Shown piece after piece: positions 20,836 to 30,899 of a stretch of 41,543 nt of DNA. The first letter of the stretch is position 1. Each line of letters starts with the position of its first letter. Source of the DNA: Mesostigma viride (taxonomy: Eukaryota > Streptophyta > Mesostigmatophyceae > Mesostigmatales > Mesostigmataceae); NCBI GenBank assembly GCA_009746045.1, contig RPFO01001903.1, forward strand, positions 1 through 41,543, given 5' to 3'. The position numbers and the translations under genes were made by a program. Under the pieces are notes generated by a model. It ran no database searches and had not been told where the DNA came from. It worked only from the letters and a program-made list of their open reading frames with translations.

Positions 20836-21640
20836 TATTACCAGCGATAATTACTCGCTGGTACACTCAAGTTAATTCCGGCTTGCATGCAATCAACCAT
20901 GTCAAGCTCGGTTGGCTAAGCACATTTTAGTGTTGTCACATCATCATAACAAGGGCATGCTCAAATAGACAAATGGTGGCAGCTCACTGTCTATCTATGT
21001 ATGCAGTCACATGAATGCAAGATCTCCAATATGATCATCAGCAAAACAAACACTTCTTTCCCTGCATGATAAAAATGTAAAGAAACCAGTGGCGGCCAGT
21101 GACTCAGCTTCTGAGCGCTGTGATGCCGCTGCGAATAAAGGGTGCGGCACTCTCACACAACAAGAACGCCCCAAAAGAACGCAAAAGACTTTGAGCGACA
21201 AGCTCGTAGAGGAAAGCACTGAAAGCAGACTACGTTCGCCACAAATATATACCTTGACATCGTAAATCCCTCGCCCGGGCGAGCAGCAACGGCCGTTCTT
21301 CTAGATATAATGAAAATGGTGTGTAGGCACGAATTGTGCACGCCTCAATAGTTACTTACCGAAAATGGCCGTAAATTTGGAACAAAGCACCCGTTTTGTT
21401 AAGAATCCGATGCTATCAATACTAATGCCTCCTCCTTTACAGTCAGAACCCCCCCGAGAACCAGTGACGCATTTACTGCCGTTATCATGAAATCTATTTG
21501 ATTCCGCGTGACCAAAAAATGCGTACATTACACGCAAAATTACATACACGCAAAATTCATACACACAATGCGTACATATTGTAGTATCCCCCATGCCGAT
21601 GGCATAAAAAGAAAGCATTTATTCTTTATTCATCATTGTG
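20836..21640. other. No gene recognised
   Basis: Only short ORFs without domains are present on both strands. The T/A-rich part from about 21480 contains repeated GCGTACAT and ACACGCAAAATT motifs. Confidence 0.3.
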
Positions 21641-21646
21641 AATAAA

Positions 21647-21691
21647 GAATTCATTATGAATTCATTATGAATTCATTATGAATTCATTATG
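21647..21691. repeat. 11-bp tandem repeat GAATTCATTAT, four copies
   Basis: Four direct copies contain the palindrome TGAATTCA, so each unit is both a direct repeat and a potential hairpin stem. A diverged copy lies just upstream. Confidence 0.8.
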
Positions 21692-22352
21692 AACCAGCTA
21701 CTCTCCGCCACAATCTAAAATCATGAACTCATCGTCTTCAACATTCGAGCATTTGGTTTGCATTTCGCTCGCCCTATGTTGCTAATTTCGCTATGGCCAC
21801 TCGCGCAAGGACAGTGGCCCGGGCACCTGGCACTCAGATTCATCATCATGATCAAGCCAACTTTTAATTCCTAGCCCCTAGGCCCACAGCAAACATTTTT
21901 CCCGCGGACGGGGAAGTAGACGCCAAAGGACCTAGGCGCTGCGCTGCCCGCTGACCAGTAGCCTGGCACCCCCCAAACGTTCTAAGTCCAAGTCGCGTAT
22001 TTTTCATAGAATACGCGTATTTTATCTGCGGCGTCAAGTACGCGTACAGAAGTATTTTATTCGAACCGTACGGCGTACATAACAACACCGTCGGGCGAAA
22101 GGGCAACTATTAAGGGTATTCTAAGTTCCTTGTTTTCCATTAGTGCTCAGTTGGAGCATGGAGGGATCATTAACCCATTAATTAGTTATTTTCGCCATTA
22201 TTACCCCATTTCTAACTCATCCTTATTACCTACATTGCGCAATAGAATCGCCTTTTTGTATCTTACTCTTACCGATTTTGGGACCAGGAGTGGGCGGCAG
22301 TGCTAAATCTGGCCACACACAATTGCCTTGGATTCCCCCTCGACCTTTTCAG
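21692..22352. other. No gene recognised
   Basis: The stretch contains several TACGCGTA/AATACGCGTATT palindromes (about 22000-22045) and a TTAACCCATTAATTAG sequence at about 22170. No supported coding region is seen until the exon-like stretch at 22353. Confidence 0.3.
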
Positions 22353-22456
22353 GGAACACCGCACGAGATGCCACCAATGAGCCGCTTCACGAGAATGCAA
22401 ATGTCGACATTGCTGGCGCCGACGTGGGACGGGCGACCCCTAATGAAGATTTCCAG
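22353..22456 (+). other. Isolated exon-like stretch
   Basis: An acceptor with a good pyrimidine tract (CGACCTTTTCAG) is followed by a frame reading NTARDATNEPLHENANVDIA and further hydrophilic residues, to CAG followed by GTGAAT (weak donor). Unspliced, the frame continues to a stop at 22631-22633. The residues are acidic and low in hydrophobics, and no family is recognised. It may be a leftover exon of a host gene or element. Confidence 0.3.
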
Positions 22457-23033
22457 GTGAATGAAACCCCAAGTAGTCTGATACATCTTTTTGAAAATTT
22501 TTCCACACCAGAAGATTGGCTTTTACATGGTGGCCATTCTTTTCTGCCAGGGCTGATCAATGCTCGTCTTGTCCAGGGCTTGCCTTACAATGCCGTGCTG
22601 TCCCCATGCAAGGCCTTGCTTGTCTTGCTATAGCTGTTTGCCAGTATGTATGTGAGCGCACGTGAGGCATAGCATTGTTGCGTGTGTAAGACTTTTTACT
22701 CGAGAGTTCGTTTAATATTAATATCTCACTATAACTCTATAACAAAATTAAGATGCAACATAAGCTGCTCAAAGTAGCTAGCTTACTTGGCCAAGCATGC
22801 CTTATCTGCTGTGCATGGGTCTGATGTATATGTGAATTCAGGGGTGAAAATGGGTCATATGCCTACACGTGTGGTATTGGGATGAAGGACAATATGGTGA
22901 CTAACAATAGGACCCATTGATATCCCTGATTGGGTGGTTAATTGCCAGTAGATACTGCCTTCACTTAACCTGGGTGGAACTTGGTGTCTGTTAAGCATGA
23001 TTATAAAGGGAAGTTCTGACTATGGAAGTGTGG

Positions 23034-23313
23034 TCATACTCCATACCACCGTGGCCACCAACCATGCCTTTCAATTTATTTCCTTCAACAATGATGGGAC
23101 AACCTATTTCCATCATCACACAGTCTGCGAGGGGATTGGTACCTTGCTGTGTCACTGTGGGAACCTAGCTGTCTATGCGCGTATGTACGGTTACATGTGC
23201 GTGTTGTTTGACACATATGATCAAAGCATGCGAATCATCTTAGTTCCAACGAAATTTCATCTCACATTTGTTTTAATTGTTACCTCAAGGCTCAAACATC
23301 CGAATTTTGAGAG
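23034..23313. repeat. Dispersed repeat family 2 (left part of copy interrupted by an element)
   Basis: It matches 39465-39715 closely: GTGGCCACCAACCATGCCTT, TCCTTCAACAA.GATGGGACA, CATCATCACAC and the segment ending TTTTAATTGTTACCT. A weaker match lies at about 34235-34320. It continues to the right of the piggyBac-like insertion (24652-24690). It is non-coding. Confidence 0.65.
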
Positions 23314-23317
23314 TTAA

Positions 23318-24647
23318 CCCATAGTCCGCTGACCCATTTTGGGCATTTTCATACCCCTAAAAATGAAAAAAATCATAACTCACAGGCCACAACTCCAAAT
23401 ACCCTCAACCAAGATGCCAAACATATCTACGCTTCAAGGGCTTTCAGAATATGCAATAATATCATGGGTTTATCAAAGCATTTGGATGGCAGCGCCAGTC
23501 AAAGTTGGCCAAAAGACGATATTTTTTCCCCAAGAAAAAGTGTACCTACCCCTAACTTCCCAGGGAGGGAAGGGAACCTCAATACCAACAGTGGACAACT
23601 TAGTTGGATAGTCCAATGGTGGTTTCCTTGGGTCAGACCACCCGGATAACCCATTAGACCAATAAAACGTGCTCGTATATGTGTATGGGTTACGCGCGCG
23701 TAAACAGCCATCCATGACATGCAATACAAGAATGCATTATAGCAGGCTGTAAAAGACTGCCAAAGGTGCTGGAATACAAACATGCTGCATACCTGCACTA
23801 ACGGAATGATGTGCTCCAAAGAAATGCCATAAACTGGGCACTTTCAGGGCTAATACCATTCTCTACAGCAGACATGGAAGCTTGCTAAACAGTGCACTAA
23901 TAAGCTCGTCAAATATAATGCATGGAAGACATATTCCGCTGCAAACAACAATCAAACCCGTTGTCGTACATGGCTCGTTCATGTCCCGCACGGACTCCCC
24001 TGGCCGGGACCCTCATATCTCACACATACCGTTGCTCTACAGGCAAAGGCCGCCATAGCCTCATCCTGCATGCATCCTCCATGATTACCAGATTGATGTT
24101 CCGTTCAAAGATGACCTATAAACACGTCCGCATTCCCAGCTAACGCTGCAGCGGACATCCCGTACCAAATCTGGATGCTTGGACTGGCGCAGACTGCCCG
24201 GCCATAGGGAGAAAATCGACATATGATAAGCGATGACTCATCTAGCACTGAAGACCAAGAAAGCACTATTTTCCTACCTGTATTTTCCCAATCCTATAAA
24301 TCTGGCCATGCCTAACCTACGAAAATCACGCATCGACATTCTGAGCAACATTCTGAACCGTTTCTGGCCGCAAGACGCAAAATTTCCATGATAACGGCAC
24401 GTTGGCAGCCATATCTCGTTACGCGCGCGCGCGAGCGAAAATTTCCCGCCAAAGTCACGTGATACTGTCGTAAAGCACGTTGTAATTACCAGGCTATGGC
24501 GAATATTACCCCCAAACCTATGCATCACCTTCGTCCCTAAGTGTTCCCGGACCCATCGGACAACTTGCATCCGTCACGGGTGGCGCGGCGCGAATTACGA
24601 CCGTTGGTCAAACTACCCGAAATTTCGGGTGGTTTACGGACTAAGGG
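23318..24647. mobile_element. Non-autonomous piggyBac-like element, copy 2 (1.33 kb)
   Basis: The ends are CCCATAGTCCG and the inverse of CCCTTAGTCCG, flanked by exact TTAA on both sides (23314-23317 and 24648-24651). The interior matches 19195-20556, including the AATCATAACTCA block, the (GC)n run and the E2F-like site. The equivalent site in the relative at about 39700-39730 is uninterrupted, which identifies the TTAA as the target. No ORF for a transposase is present. Confidence 0.75.
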
Positions 24648-24708
24648 TTAACACGGAATTGTAAACTGAAGAAGCGCTTGAAGTTACATGAGCTATTGTG
24701 GCGTCTTC

Positions 24709-24960
24709 TTAACCCCTAAATGCATGGGCAGAAATGCTGCCGATGCATCGGCTGTAACTTCACAATTTTGCAAATCAGATGCCATATAAACCTACCCATA
24801 TCCAATGGATGTCCTTGGGGGCCAAGCATGTCCATGAGTTGCCCTTTGGGTTGATATATCACAACCTTATATATATTAAAAATATAATTACTTACAGCAG
24901 AGTGAAATCACTCAAACCAAAGCAAGCGCCCAGCTATAAACCTATATACAGAGCCATGTC
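24709..24960. repeat. Dispersed repeat copy B, TTAACCCC-starting
   Basis: It begins TTAACCCCTAAATGCATGGG and shares CTGCCGATGCATCGGCT, AATGGATGTCCTTGGGGG and TGATATATCACAACCTTA with 33782-33955. It is shorter than copies A and C. Confidence 0.6.
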
Positions 24961-25090
24961 AAAGCTCTATACTACGATAAGACCAATGGAAACTCCTAAC
25001 TGGAGGAACCTAATAGCCCTGCTGCACCGCAAAATCAGCCCGCGTACCTTATATATATGCAGCCGGTAGGCCATAGAAAACTACTAATAT

Positions 25091-25224
25091 GTGTGCTAGC
25101 TCTATACGGTGGCATAACACAGACATGTCTACCAGATGGCAACACGGCCATCTGTATGCTAGGGTGAGCACACTATGCGAATTTGCAGGGCCAGCCCACA
25201 GCAGCTGTGCCCCTGCTTTACCCC
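25091..25224. repeat. Direct repeat of about 135 bp, left copy
   Basis: GTGTGCTAGCTCTATACG through CAGCTGTGCCCCTGCT matches 25535-25674 with a few substitutions. The copies are about 440 bp apart and flank the 25249-25465 repeat. Confidence 0.7.
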
Positions 25225-25248
25225 TTTTGCCAGGGTGGGTGGGTGGGA

Positions 25249-25465
25249 GGCAATAGAAACAACCTGCTTCCCTAGAATGGAAGCCCACCTTTTATAGCAA
25301 CCACCTGTCCAGTCAACCCCTACCTTGGTGGCTGGGGTACATACCTGGTGTAGGTGCCAGCAAAAAATCTTTTTTTCTGAAAATTATTTTTTCTTTTTGT
25401 GCTATACGGCGTTGCATTCTCCGCTCAGCAGGCTAGTCATAGATAAAATGAGCATAGCTCACCAA
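25249..25465. repeat. Dispersed repeat family 3, copy 1
   Basis: GGCAATAGAAACAACCTGCT through GAGCATAGCTCACCA matches 33560-33769 at high identity. It contains T/A-rich runs around TTTTTCTGAAAA. No coding capacity. Confidence 0.75.
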
Positions 25466-25534
25466 ATCCATTTCTGGCCTAAGTTGCTTTGCTTTGCATG
25501 CATCACCACAAAACATCAAATTTATTACAATTAT

Positions 25535-25674
25535 GTGTGCTAGCTCTATACGACCGTGGAATAACACAGACATGTCTGCCAGATGGCAACATGGCCATCT
25601 GTATGCTAGGGTGAGCACACTAGTTATGTGAATTTGCTGGGCCAGCCCACAGCAGCTGTGCCCCTGCTCTACCC
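25535..25674. repeat. Direct repeat of about 135 bp, right copy
   Basis: Partner of 25091-25224. The pair could be the ends of a small element or a local duplication; target duplications were not found. Confidence 0.7.
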
Positions 25675-25914
25675 ACATCTCCTTACATGTACATGGCTAA
25701 CAGCCGAAAATACGCAGGACATGCAAAAAAGAAAACTTGAACTACCTAGCTATGGGGGTACTTAATGTCCCACCCCAGGTTCACCCTCGGGGTAGTTAAA
25801 CCATTTCCCCCCTGACCTCCCATGTGCACAAGGGTGAGGTCAGTTGATACATGTAGCGTATCCAATTGATTTATTTGAAGAAGGTTCTAGACGAGAGATG
25901 AAAGCTGGAAGACG

Positions 25915-26148
25915 TCAAAACTCGACGCCCCCGAAGTGGCGCCGAAAAGCCGCTGGGTCAAAACCCAGGGCCTGAGCCCAGAGGGCGGGCAGGATGTCTC
26001 GCCCCGGGAGGCTGCGGTGGAGGCCAATGTAGCGCGTGATCGAGAGGGCCGAAGCCCACCGGCCGCGCAGCTGAATGGCCTCCGGCGACTCGCCAGCGAT
26101 GGCGTAGTGCGTCGCCCCCCATGCCGGAGGCCATTACAATTCGTTCAA
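25915..26148 (-). pseudogene. Tyrosine recombinase, C-terminal part with catalytic Tyr
   Basis: The minus-strand frame reads GATHYAIAGESPEAIQLRGR and then W-ASALSITRYIGLH, ending GGVEF before the stop. GRW followed about ten residues later by the nucleophile-type Tyr in TRYI (codon 26029-26031) is the signature of the last tyrosine-recombinase boxes. It continues the domain that starts at 27304 and is cut off from it by the insertion at 26149-26903. Confidence 0.75.
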
Positions 26149-26283
26149 GTGGCCCGCCGGAGCGGCTGTTCAATTTTTCCCAGTGAGCGCGCTGCCAAGT
26201 GTACTTGTGGGCAAATTTTTAGGTGCTCCGTCACTTCGAGGTACTAAAAATTAGGCTACGGTGCGAATTCAGCGAATTTCATT

Positions 26284-26480
26284 GAATTTTCAGTCGAACG
26301 AAAGGAAGTGACGCCAACTACCAAAACATTTCCGTTACGAATTTTCAGTCCAACACTTTGCGCAAAATGAAGTGACGGCAACTACCAAAACGTTTCCGCT
26401 ACGAATTTTCAGTCCAACACTTTGCGCAAAATGAAGTGACCGCAACTACCAAAACGTTTCCGTTACGAATTTTCAGTCCC
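26284..26480. repeat. 64-bp tandem repeat, about three copies
   Basis: Units begin GAATTTTCAGTC and end AAAACGTTTCCGTTAC (26284-26338 partial, 26339-26402, 26403-26466, then a partial). The two central copies differ at only a few bases. Confidence 0.85.
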
Positions 26481-26493
26481 ACACTTCGCATAA

Positions 26494-26794
26494 ATTTTAG
26501 TAGGGCTGCACGCAAGCTACCTTTCGAAATCTTGTGTGTAAAGTATGGAACGCATTTCATTCGTCTGGAGGAACGCTGCCCGCCAACTACCCCCGTTCAG
26601 AAATTTCCGTCCAAATTTACTTGAGATTTGGAAATCTGAATGTCCGCCCAAATTTTAGTAGGGCTGCACGTAAGCTACCTTTCAAAATTTTGCTCAAGTA
26701 TGGAACGCAATTCATTCGTCCGGAGGCTGCTCGTCAACTGCCCCCGTTCAGAAATTTCTGTCGAACTTTACTTGAGATTTGGAAATCTGAATGC
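26494..26794. repeat. 158-bp tandem duplication
   Basis: The unit starting ATTTTAGTAGGGCTGCACG at 26494 repeats at 26652, both ending in TTGAGATTTGGAAATCTGAA. The copies differ by scattered substitutions and small gaps. Confidence 0.8.
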
Positions 26795-26903
26795 GCGGTT
26801 GGAGTTTCGCGGGGAAACCCAAGTTCCCCAAGTAATCCACCAATGACGCGCTTCGACCACTTGCCCGCAATAACCTACATAAGCAGCCGCTCCGGCTGGC
26901 CAC

Positions 26904-27304
26904 GAAACAAGATGCTGTGAAAGGAAAACATCCCGGGGATCCCCATGCAGGCCTGCACAGCCTCCCACTGCTGCCTAGCCTGGCTGTACGTTAAACTCCG
27001 AAAAAGAAGTGCATTCGGGGGCCATCAGGCGTCGCAGGAGCCACAAAGAAAGTGGATCCCGGACGAGGACGTGCTGGGCCGCCCCCTGCGTAGTCTTGGG
27101 GTTGCGCAGTACAAGGGCACCGACCGTGGGCCGTGGCTCGAGAAGGGGGTGGCCAGGATGAGCCACATCCCGAACCCGCAGCCCTAGCGCCTCGCTAATG
27201 CGTAAATACTGCTGAAAAGCAATAATAATCAACGCACTCAAATGCACATGTCGACGTGAAACTAGCAACAGGGCAGTGAAATAGCAATTAAGGCGCCAGG
27301 GCAT
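26904..27304 (-). pseudogene. Tyrosine recombinase, N-terminal catalytic part
   Basis: The frame 27304-26975 contains YLRISEALGLRVRDV, the box I motif with the catalytic Arg (codon 27200-27202), and NPKTTQGAAQHVLVRD, matching the PKT-x-x-G-x-x-Q strand of DIRS recombinases. It then shifts frame near 26975 to continue FRSLTYSQARQQWEAVQACM and on to FSFHS, the box II His, before the insertion. The junction with the RNase H/2A frame near 27295 is also frameshifted. Confidence 0.75.
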
Positions 27305-28476
27305 AGGTGGAAGGCTGACAGCCGGAACAAGCCGCTGCCAACCTGCTAGCAGGCGGTCCGCAAGTTACCCAATTCCGAACAATGTCGTAGTACAGGTGCA
27401 GACAGGCCTTGGCGTGCTGGCATAAGGTACGCCCCCGCCGCCCTCTGGCATGGTAGGCAGCAGAAATCCTCTCACAGAAAGTGGCTTCCGCGTCAGCTGG
27501 GTCGACGGGGCCAGGTGGCGCCCACGCCACGTAGACAGCCACCGCACGCCGGTACGCTAGCAAGGTAGACACAGGGTTGACTGTGCCCTCCAAGAGTGCC
27601 AAGTCCCGAGGGCGTCGCGCCCCCTCAGGCCCAGGGTTGGGATGCACGTCACCACACCTGGTCAAGTCAGGAATCCAAGCGCCACGCCGACTGGCCTTGT
27701 CAGCTGGGTTGTGGTCGGTAGCCACCCAGACCCAGTGGCTCTGCATGTCGCCAGCCAGTGACAGAGCGCAGTAGCGCCGAACCAGCTGGTTGAGGCGGTA
27801 GGAAGACGACCGCCCTCTGACAAACGCCCCCACCACAGCACTGGAGTCCACGAGCCGGACGACTCGCTTACCTCGACACGCCTTGGTCCGGCACGACCAC
27901 TCGACCCCCTGCGTCGCAGCAATCGCCTCCTTGACGTTGATGTGGTTAGGCTGCCCCCGCCACCTGTAGGACAGTGCCGTACGCCAGTGGCCACTATCCA
28001 GCAGGCTGTAGTCCCCGAGCTCCTCCATGCGCTCCAGGTCCCAGTCCTCCCCAGATGTTAAGGCTATCGTCCGCCACCCCCGCGCTTCGCGCCGGGTCGC
28101 CAGCCGGGCACAATCGGCCCCAGGCAGGTCCCTGTAGACCACCCACCCCGGAGCCGCTCGCATCACTTGCGACGACCCGGTCAGAAAGGGGCCGGGCCCT
28201 GGCCGCCCTCAAAAAGGGGGCCAGGTCGATCGCCGCCTGAAGCTCCTGGCGGGCCCCCGCAGGGAGGCGCCAGCGGCGCCCAGGCAGGGAGGCATTCATG
28301 GCTGCTAGCAGCCGGTACGTCTCAGACCACACCGAAAGCATGGGGCGGCACAGCAGATGCATCCACACCCACTTCCCAAGCACAGAACTAAGTTCGCGGT
28401 AGTATGTAAACCCGCGATCTAAGATTCTATGAGTAGCAGCGATAACTGCCACCACACGCTCAGGAACAGGCACCAC
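27288..28476 (-). pseudogene. RNase H domain of the DIRS-like element with frameshift
   Basis: The frame 28476-27994 gives the RT thumb/connection (YYRELSSVLGKWVWMHLLCR) and the first RNase H acidic residue in VVASDASGSG. A one-base excess in the GGGG run near 28155 moves the rest into the frame ending at 27288. There the motifs NHINVKEAIAA (Glu), RLVDSSAVVGAFVRG (Asp) and WVATDHNPADKASRR (last Asp) appear in the order of DIRS RNase H. The segment after the 2A-like motif (LALLEGTVNPVSTLLAYRRA) is the start of the recombinase's N-terminal helical domain. Confidence 0.8.
27627..27653 (-). other. 2A-like ribosome-skipping motif between RNase H and recombinase
   Basis: GDVHPNPGP is encoded in frame, preceded by DLTRC. 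The 2A consensus is D-V/I-E-x-N-P-G-P, so this copy keeps D-V and the critical NPGP but has H-P in place of E-x. It lies exactly at the domain boundary where separating recombinase from RT/RNase H would make sense. Skipping activity is inferred and may be weak. Confidence 0.6.
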
Positions 28477-29352
28477 GTCACCACTCTTTGGTGAATGACA
28501 CCCACCGCCTGCACACCAGTCTGCTCTGCTGTCGCCCGTACCACCTTGTCAGACTTCTGCACCAGCCCAACAGCGGCGTAGGCAGCCTGAACACGATCTA
28601 GCTGCTGATTCACCCCATCCACCGACGCACAGTGGGTGAAATGGAGGTCATCGATCGTCACAGCATGCATACCTTCCAGATCCTGCCGAGATTCGAAGCA
28701 CGGCGAGGGCGCCAAGGGCGCAGCAGGGTCCTCCTCCAGCCTCAGCCGGACGGTCTGCCCCGCCTCGTTGGCCTCCGCCACCAGGATCAGCGCTGACATG
28801 TCGATGCTCAGCCCACGACTAGCCTCCAACGGTAGCTTGGGGCCACAGCGGTACAACACAGACTGATGCACACACTGGGCCACAGCGACGGCCAGCTTGT
28901 TTCCCATTGGCCAGCACAACATCCACGGCCACACCTTCCGATGTGCCCCACTAAGGCCCACAAGGTCCGACCACACCGGCATCCAGGCACAGTACCGCCG
29001 CATCCAAACGGTCAGGCAGAGTCTGTTGTAGTACGAATCCAAATCTGATACGCCCCAAAACACATCCTCCCCAGCGCGCGTGGGCAAGTTGAAAATCACG
29101 CCAAGGTGTGGTAAAAAAGCGGCCATAGGATGTGGTAGTGGCATGTTGCCACGACGGTTGTCCACAATCAGCCGTTTACGGCCGTCGGGCTTCCCGACCC
29201 CAAAAGTACCGTTTACCATAGGCGGCTCCTCATTAAAAAATCCACCCAAAATCCCCCTTTCCACACACACCGCACGTGCAAACCCGCGCGAACTTCTCCA
29301 TGCTACACCCCCGCGAGATCCGCATCGACATAGAATGCAAGAACCGCTCTGA
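28419..29352 (-). pseudogene. Reverse transcriptase domain of the DIRS-like element
   Basis: The open frame contains GVGKPDGRKRLIVDNRRGN (fingers), VSDLDSYYNRLCL (motif A with catalytic Asp), WPMGNKLAVAVAQ (motif B) and VTIDDLHF (motif C, IDD at 28647-28655, a variant of YxDD), then GLVQKSDKVV (motif D/E). These motifs are in the right order for an active-site-complete RT. The frame is lost near 28485, where one base is missing relative to the continuing frame (KSGDVVPVPERVV). The frame stays open upstream to about 29352 without a clear start. Confidence 0.82.
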
Positions 29353-29418
29353 TAGGCTCAGCGTCCGTACAATCTTACACAGTACTCTCATCATTCCAAA
29401 TTGCTCCCCAAGAGGAGT

Positions 29419-29831
29419 TGAATGCCCTTCACCGCTGGCTAGCACGCCGGCGATGGAGACGGGATTTTTGTTGTTTGGGGAACCGATTGTGGGAGGTTGA
29501 GCCCGCAGCCGCCACTGATTGCTATTGAACCCTTGCAGCTGGCCAGGCCGCAAGGAGCTCAGCGGCGCGGCGCTAACCGATAAGGCATGCTCGAGCCTCT
29601 AACCCGAGACTACCGGTAGGCTACCCGATAGTGCATGCTCGAGCCTCTAACCCGAAACTATCGGTACTCAGCCGATCTGTGCTACCGAGGGCGACGGTTC
29701 TCTGACCGTCCCGGCGCGCACTGGCTTCAGTACCTTGCTTATAGGCACCGACTAGCATCTAGACACCAATCTTTGATGCCCACCTGACTATGCGTCTGGG
29801 CCGGCGACTACCGGCCGGCGGATTGATGCCA
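29419..29831. repeat. 413-bp direct repeat, copy 1 (LTR-like or split direct repeat)
   Basis: The segment starts TGAATGCCC, ends GATGCCA, and is nearly identical to 30090-30502 at equal length. TG...CA ends are typical of LTRs. Inside are two inexact copies of a GAGCCTCTAACCCGA-ACTA block with CCGGTAG/CGGTA palindromic parts. No 5-bp target duplication was found. Confidence 0.8.
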
Positions 29832-30057
29832 GAGTCAGAATTTCTGGCAGCTTACTTGGCAGCTCTTCTTTCTTGAAAACTTTCCGGGCAGTTGGTGCTG
29901 ACTGCTGCCCCGGAGCTGTGCTGGCCGAGCCACCAGCAGTCGCCACGGGGGCTGCGCCACTCCCGTTCGCCGGAGTTGAAGCTTGCGTTCCCTGGTCCTG
30001 GGTTGGAGCTTGCGTTCGCTCTGCGCCACGCGCCATGAGCCCAGAAAAAGTGGTCAA
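29832..30057 (-). pseudogene. Gag-like N-terminal ORF between the 413-bp repeats
   Basis: A minus-strand frame from ATG 30055-30057 (or the later Met at 30034-30036, MARGAERTQ) encodes an Ala/Thr/Gln/Pro-rich stretch and ends KVFKKEELPSKLPEILTLAS as it enters the copy-1 repeat. It reads like the start of a Gag protein that is cut off. The two 413-bp repeats with this 258-bp interior could be a miniature LTR element (TRIM) or the split direct repeats of a PAT-type DIRS element. Confidence 0.4.
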
Positions 30058-30089
30058 CGGGAATGTTCATGGCTGTTGTGAATACAAGT

Positions 30090-30502
30090 TGAATGCCCTT
30101 CACCGCTGGCTAGCACGCCGGCGATGGAGACGGGATTTTTGTTGTTTGGGGAACCGATTGTGGGAGGCTGAGCCCGCAGCCGCCACTGATTGCTATTGAA
30201 CCCTTGCAGCTGGCCAGGCCGCAAGGAGCTCAGCGGCGCGGCGCTAACCGATAGGGCATGCTTGAGCCTCTAACCCGAGACTACCGGTAGGCTACCCGAG
30301 AGTGCATGCTCGAGCCTCTAACCCGAGACTATCGGTACTCAGCCGATCTGTGCTACCGAGGGCGACGGTTCTCTGACCGTCCCGGCGCGCACTGGCTTCC
30401 GTACCTTGCTTATAGGCACCGGCTAGCATCTAGACACCAATCTTTGATGCCCACCTAACTAGGCGTCCGGGCCGGCGACTACCGGCCGGTGGATAGATGC
30501 CA
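30090..30502. repeat. 413-bp direct repeat, copy 2
   Basis: Partner of 29419-29831, with the same TG...CA ends and only a few differences (for example AGGGCATGCTTG against AAGGCATGCTCG). Confidence 0.8.
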
Positions 30503-30899
30503 CTCGGGAGCACAACTAGAGGGTGTAGTAGGTTGAGCACATCCACTTGGCCACCTTCCCCGGGACCAGGCAAGGCCAAGCGTTCGGCTACTAACGGTTC
30601 GTAAGGGGCTCCTTCAGCATATTCACCCCCATCACACTACAGATCCTGCCGTTGCCGCTACAGTACGGAACCACCGTTTCGGCGGACAAAGGACCTGCAA
30701 GCATCATCGATCCCATCTAGGGCCGCCTGCTGCAGAGGCCCGGGCACACGGGCTGATTCTACAGCAGGCGGGTCTCGCCCCCCCCCCCCCCCCATCCAGT
30801 TTAATGCCCTAACCGCTTGACACGTGCGCTAGTGTGCGAGCATTAGAAGCCCGACTCATCCTATCACACCTACGGCCTGAGCGTACCTACTACCACCAG
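30503..30899. other. Spacer with poly-C tract, no gene
   Basis: No coding region is supported. C16 at 30778-30793 is a homopolymer run on the plus strand (G16 on the minus strand, the transcription strand of the neighbouring element). Confidence 0.5.

Larger units (their letters stand above)
26149..26903. mobile_element. 755-bp insertion with 20-bp terminal inverted repeats inside the recombinase
   Basis: GTGGCCCGCCGGAGCGGCTG at 26149-26168 is inverted at 26884-26903 with one mismatch. The segment lies exactly between the His box (FHS) and the GATHYA part of the recombinase and carries no transposase. The interior is made of tandem repeats. No clear target duplication was found, so the class is unknown. 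Confidence 0.5.
25915..29352 (-). mobile_element. Degenerate DIRS-like (tyrosine-recombinase) retrotransposon, pol region
   Basis: On the minus strand the order is reverse transcriptase, RNase H, 2A-like motif and tyrosine recombinase, ending at a stop codon at 25915-25917. RT plus RNase H fused to a tyrosine recombinase instead of a DDE integrase defines the DIRS/PAT/Ngaro order of retrotransposons. At least four frameshifts and a 755-bp insertion show that this copy is dead. GC content is far above that of the flanking repeats. The outer ends of the element were not located with confidence. Confidence 0.8.

Noticed and set aside
21007-21219. A 70-codon minus-strand ORF with a hydrophobic start
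   Set aside because: No splice partner, no family, and ORFs of this length are expected by chance in this composition.
26284-26480. CRISPR array
   Set aside because: The 64-bp units are contiguous tandem copies without unique spacers, in a eukaryotic context.
27601-29290. Viral polyprotein because of the NPGP motif
   Set aside because: The neighbouring RT, RNase H and tyrosine recombinase motifs place it in a DIRS-like retrotransposon, where 2A-like motifs are plausible; no capsid or helicase is seen.
29788-30057. An independent complete protein gene of 89 codons
   Set aside because: Its C-terminus runs into the 413-bp repeat and stops there, so it reads as a cut-off Gag start.
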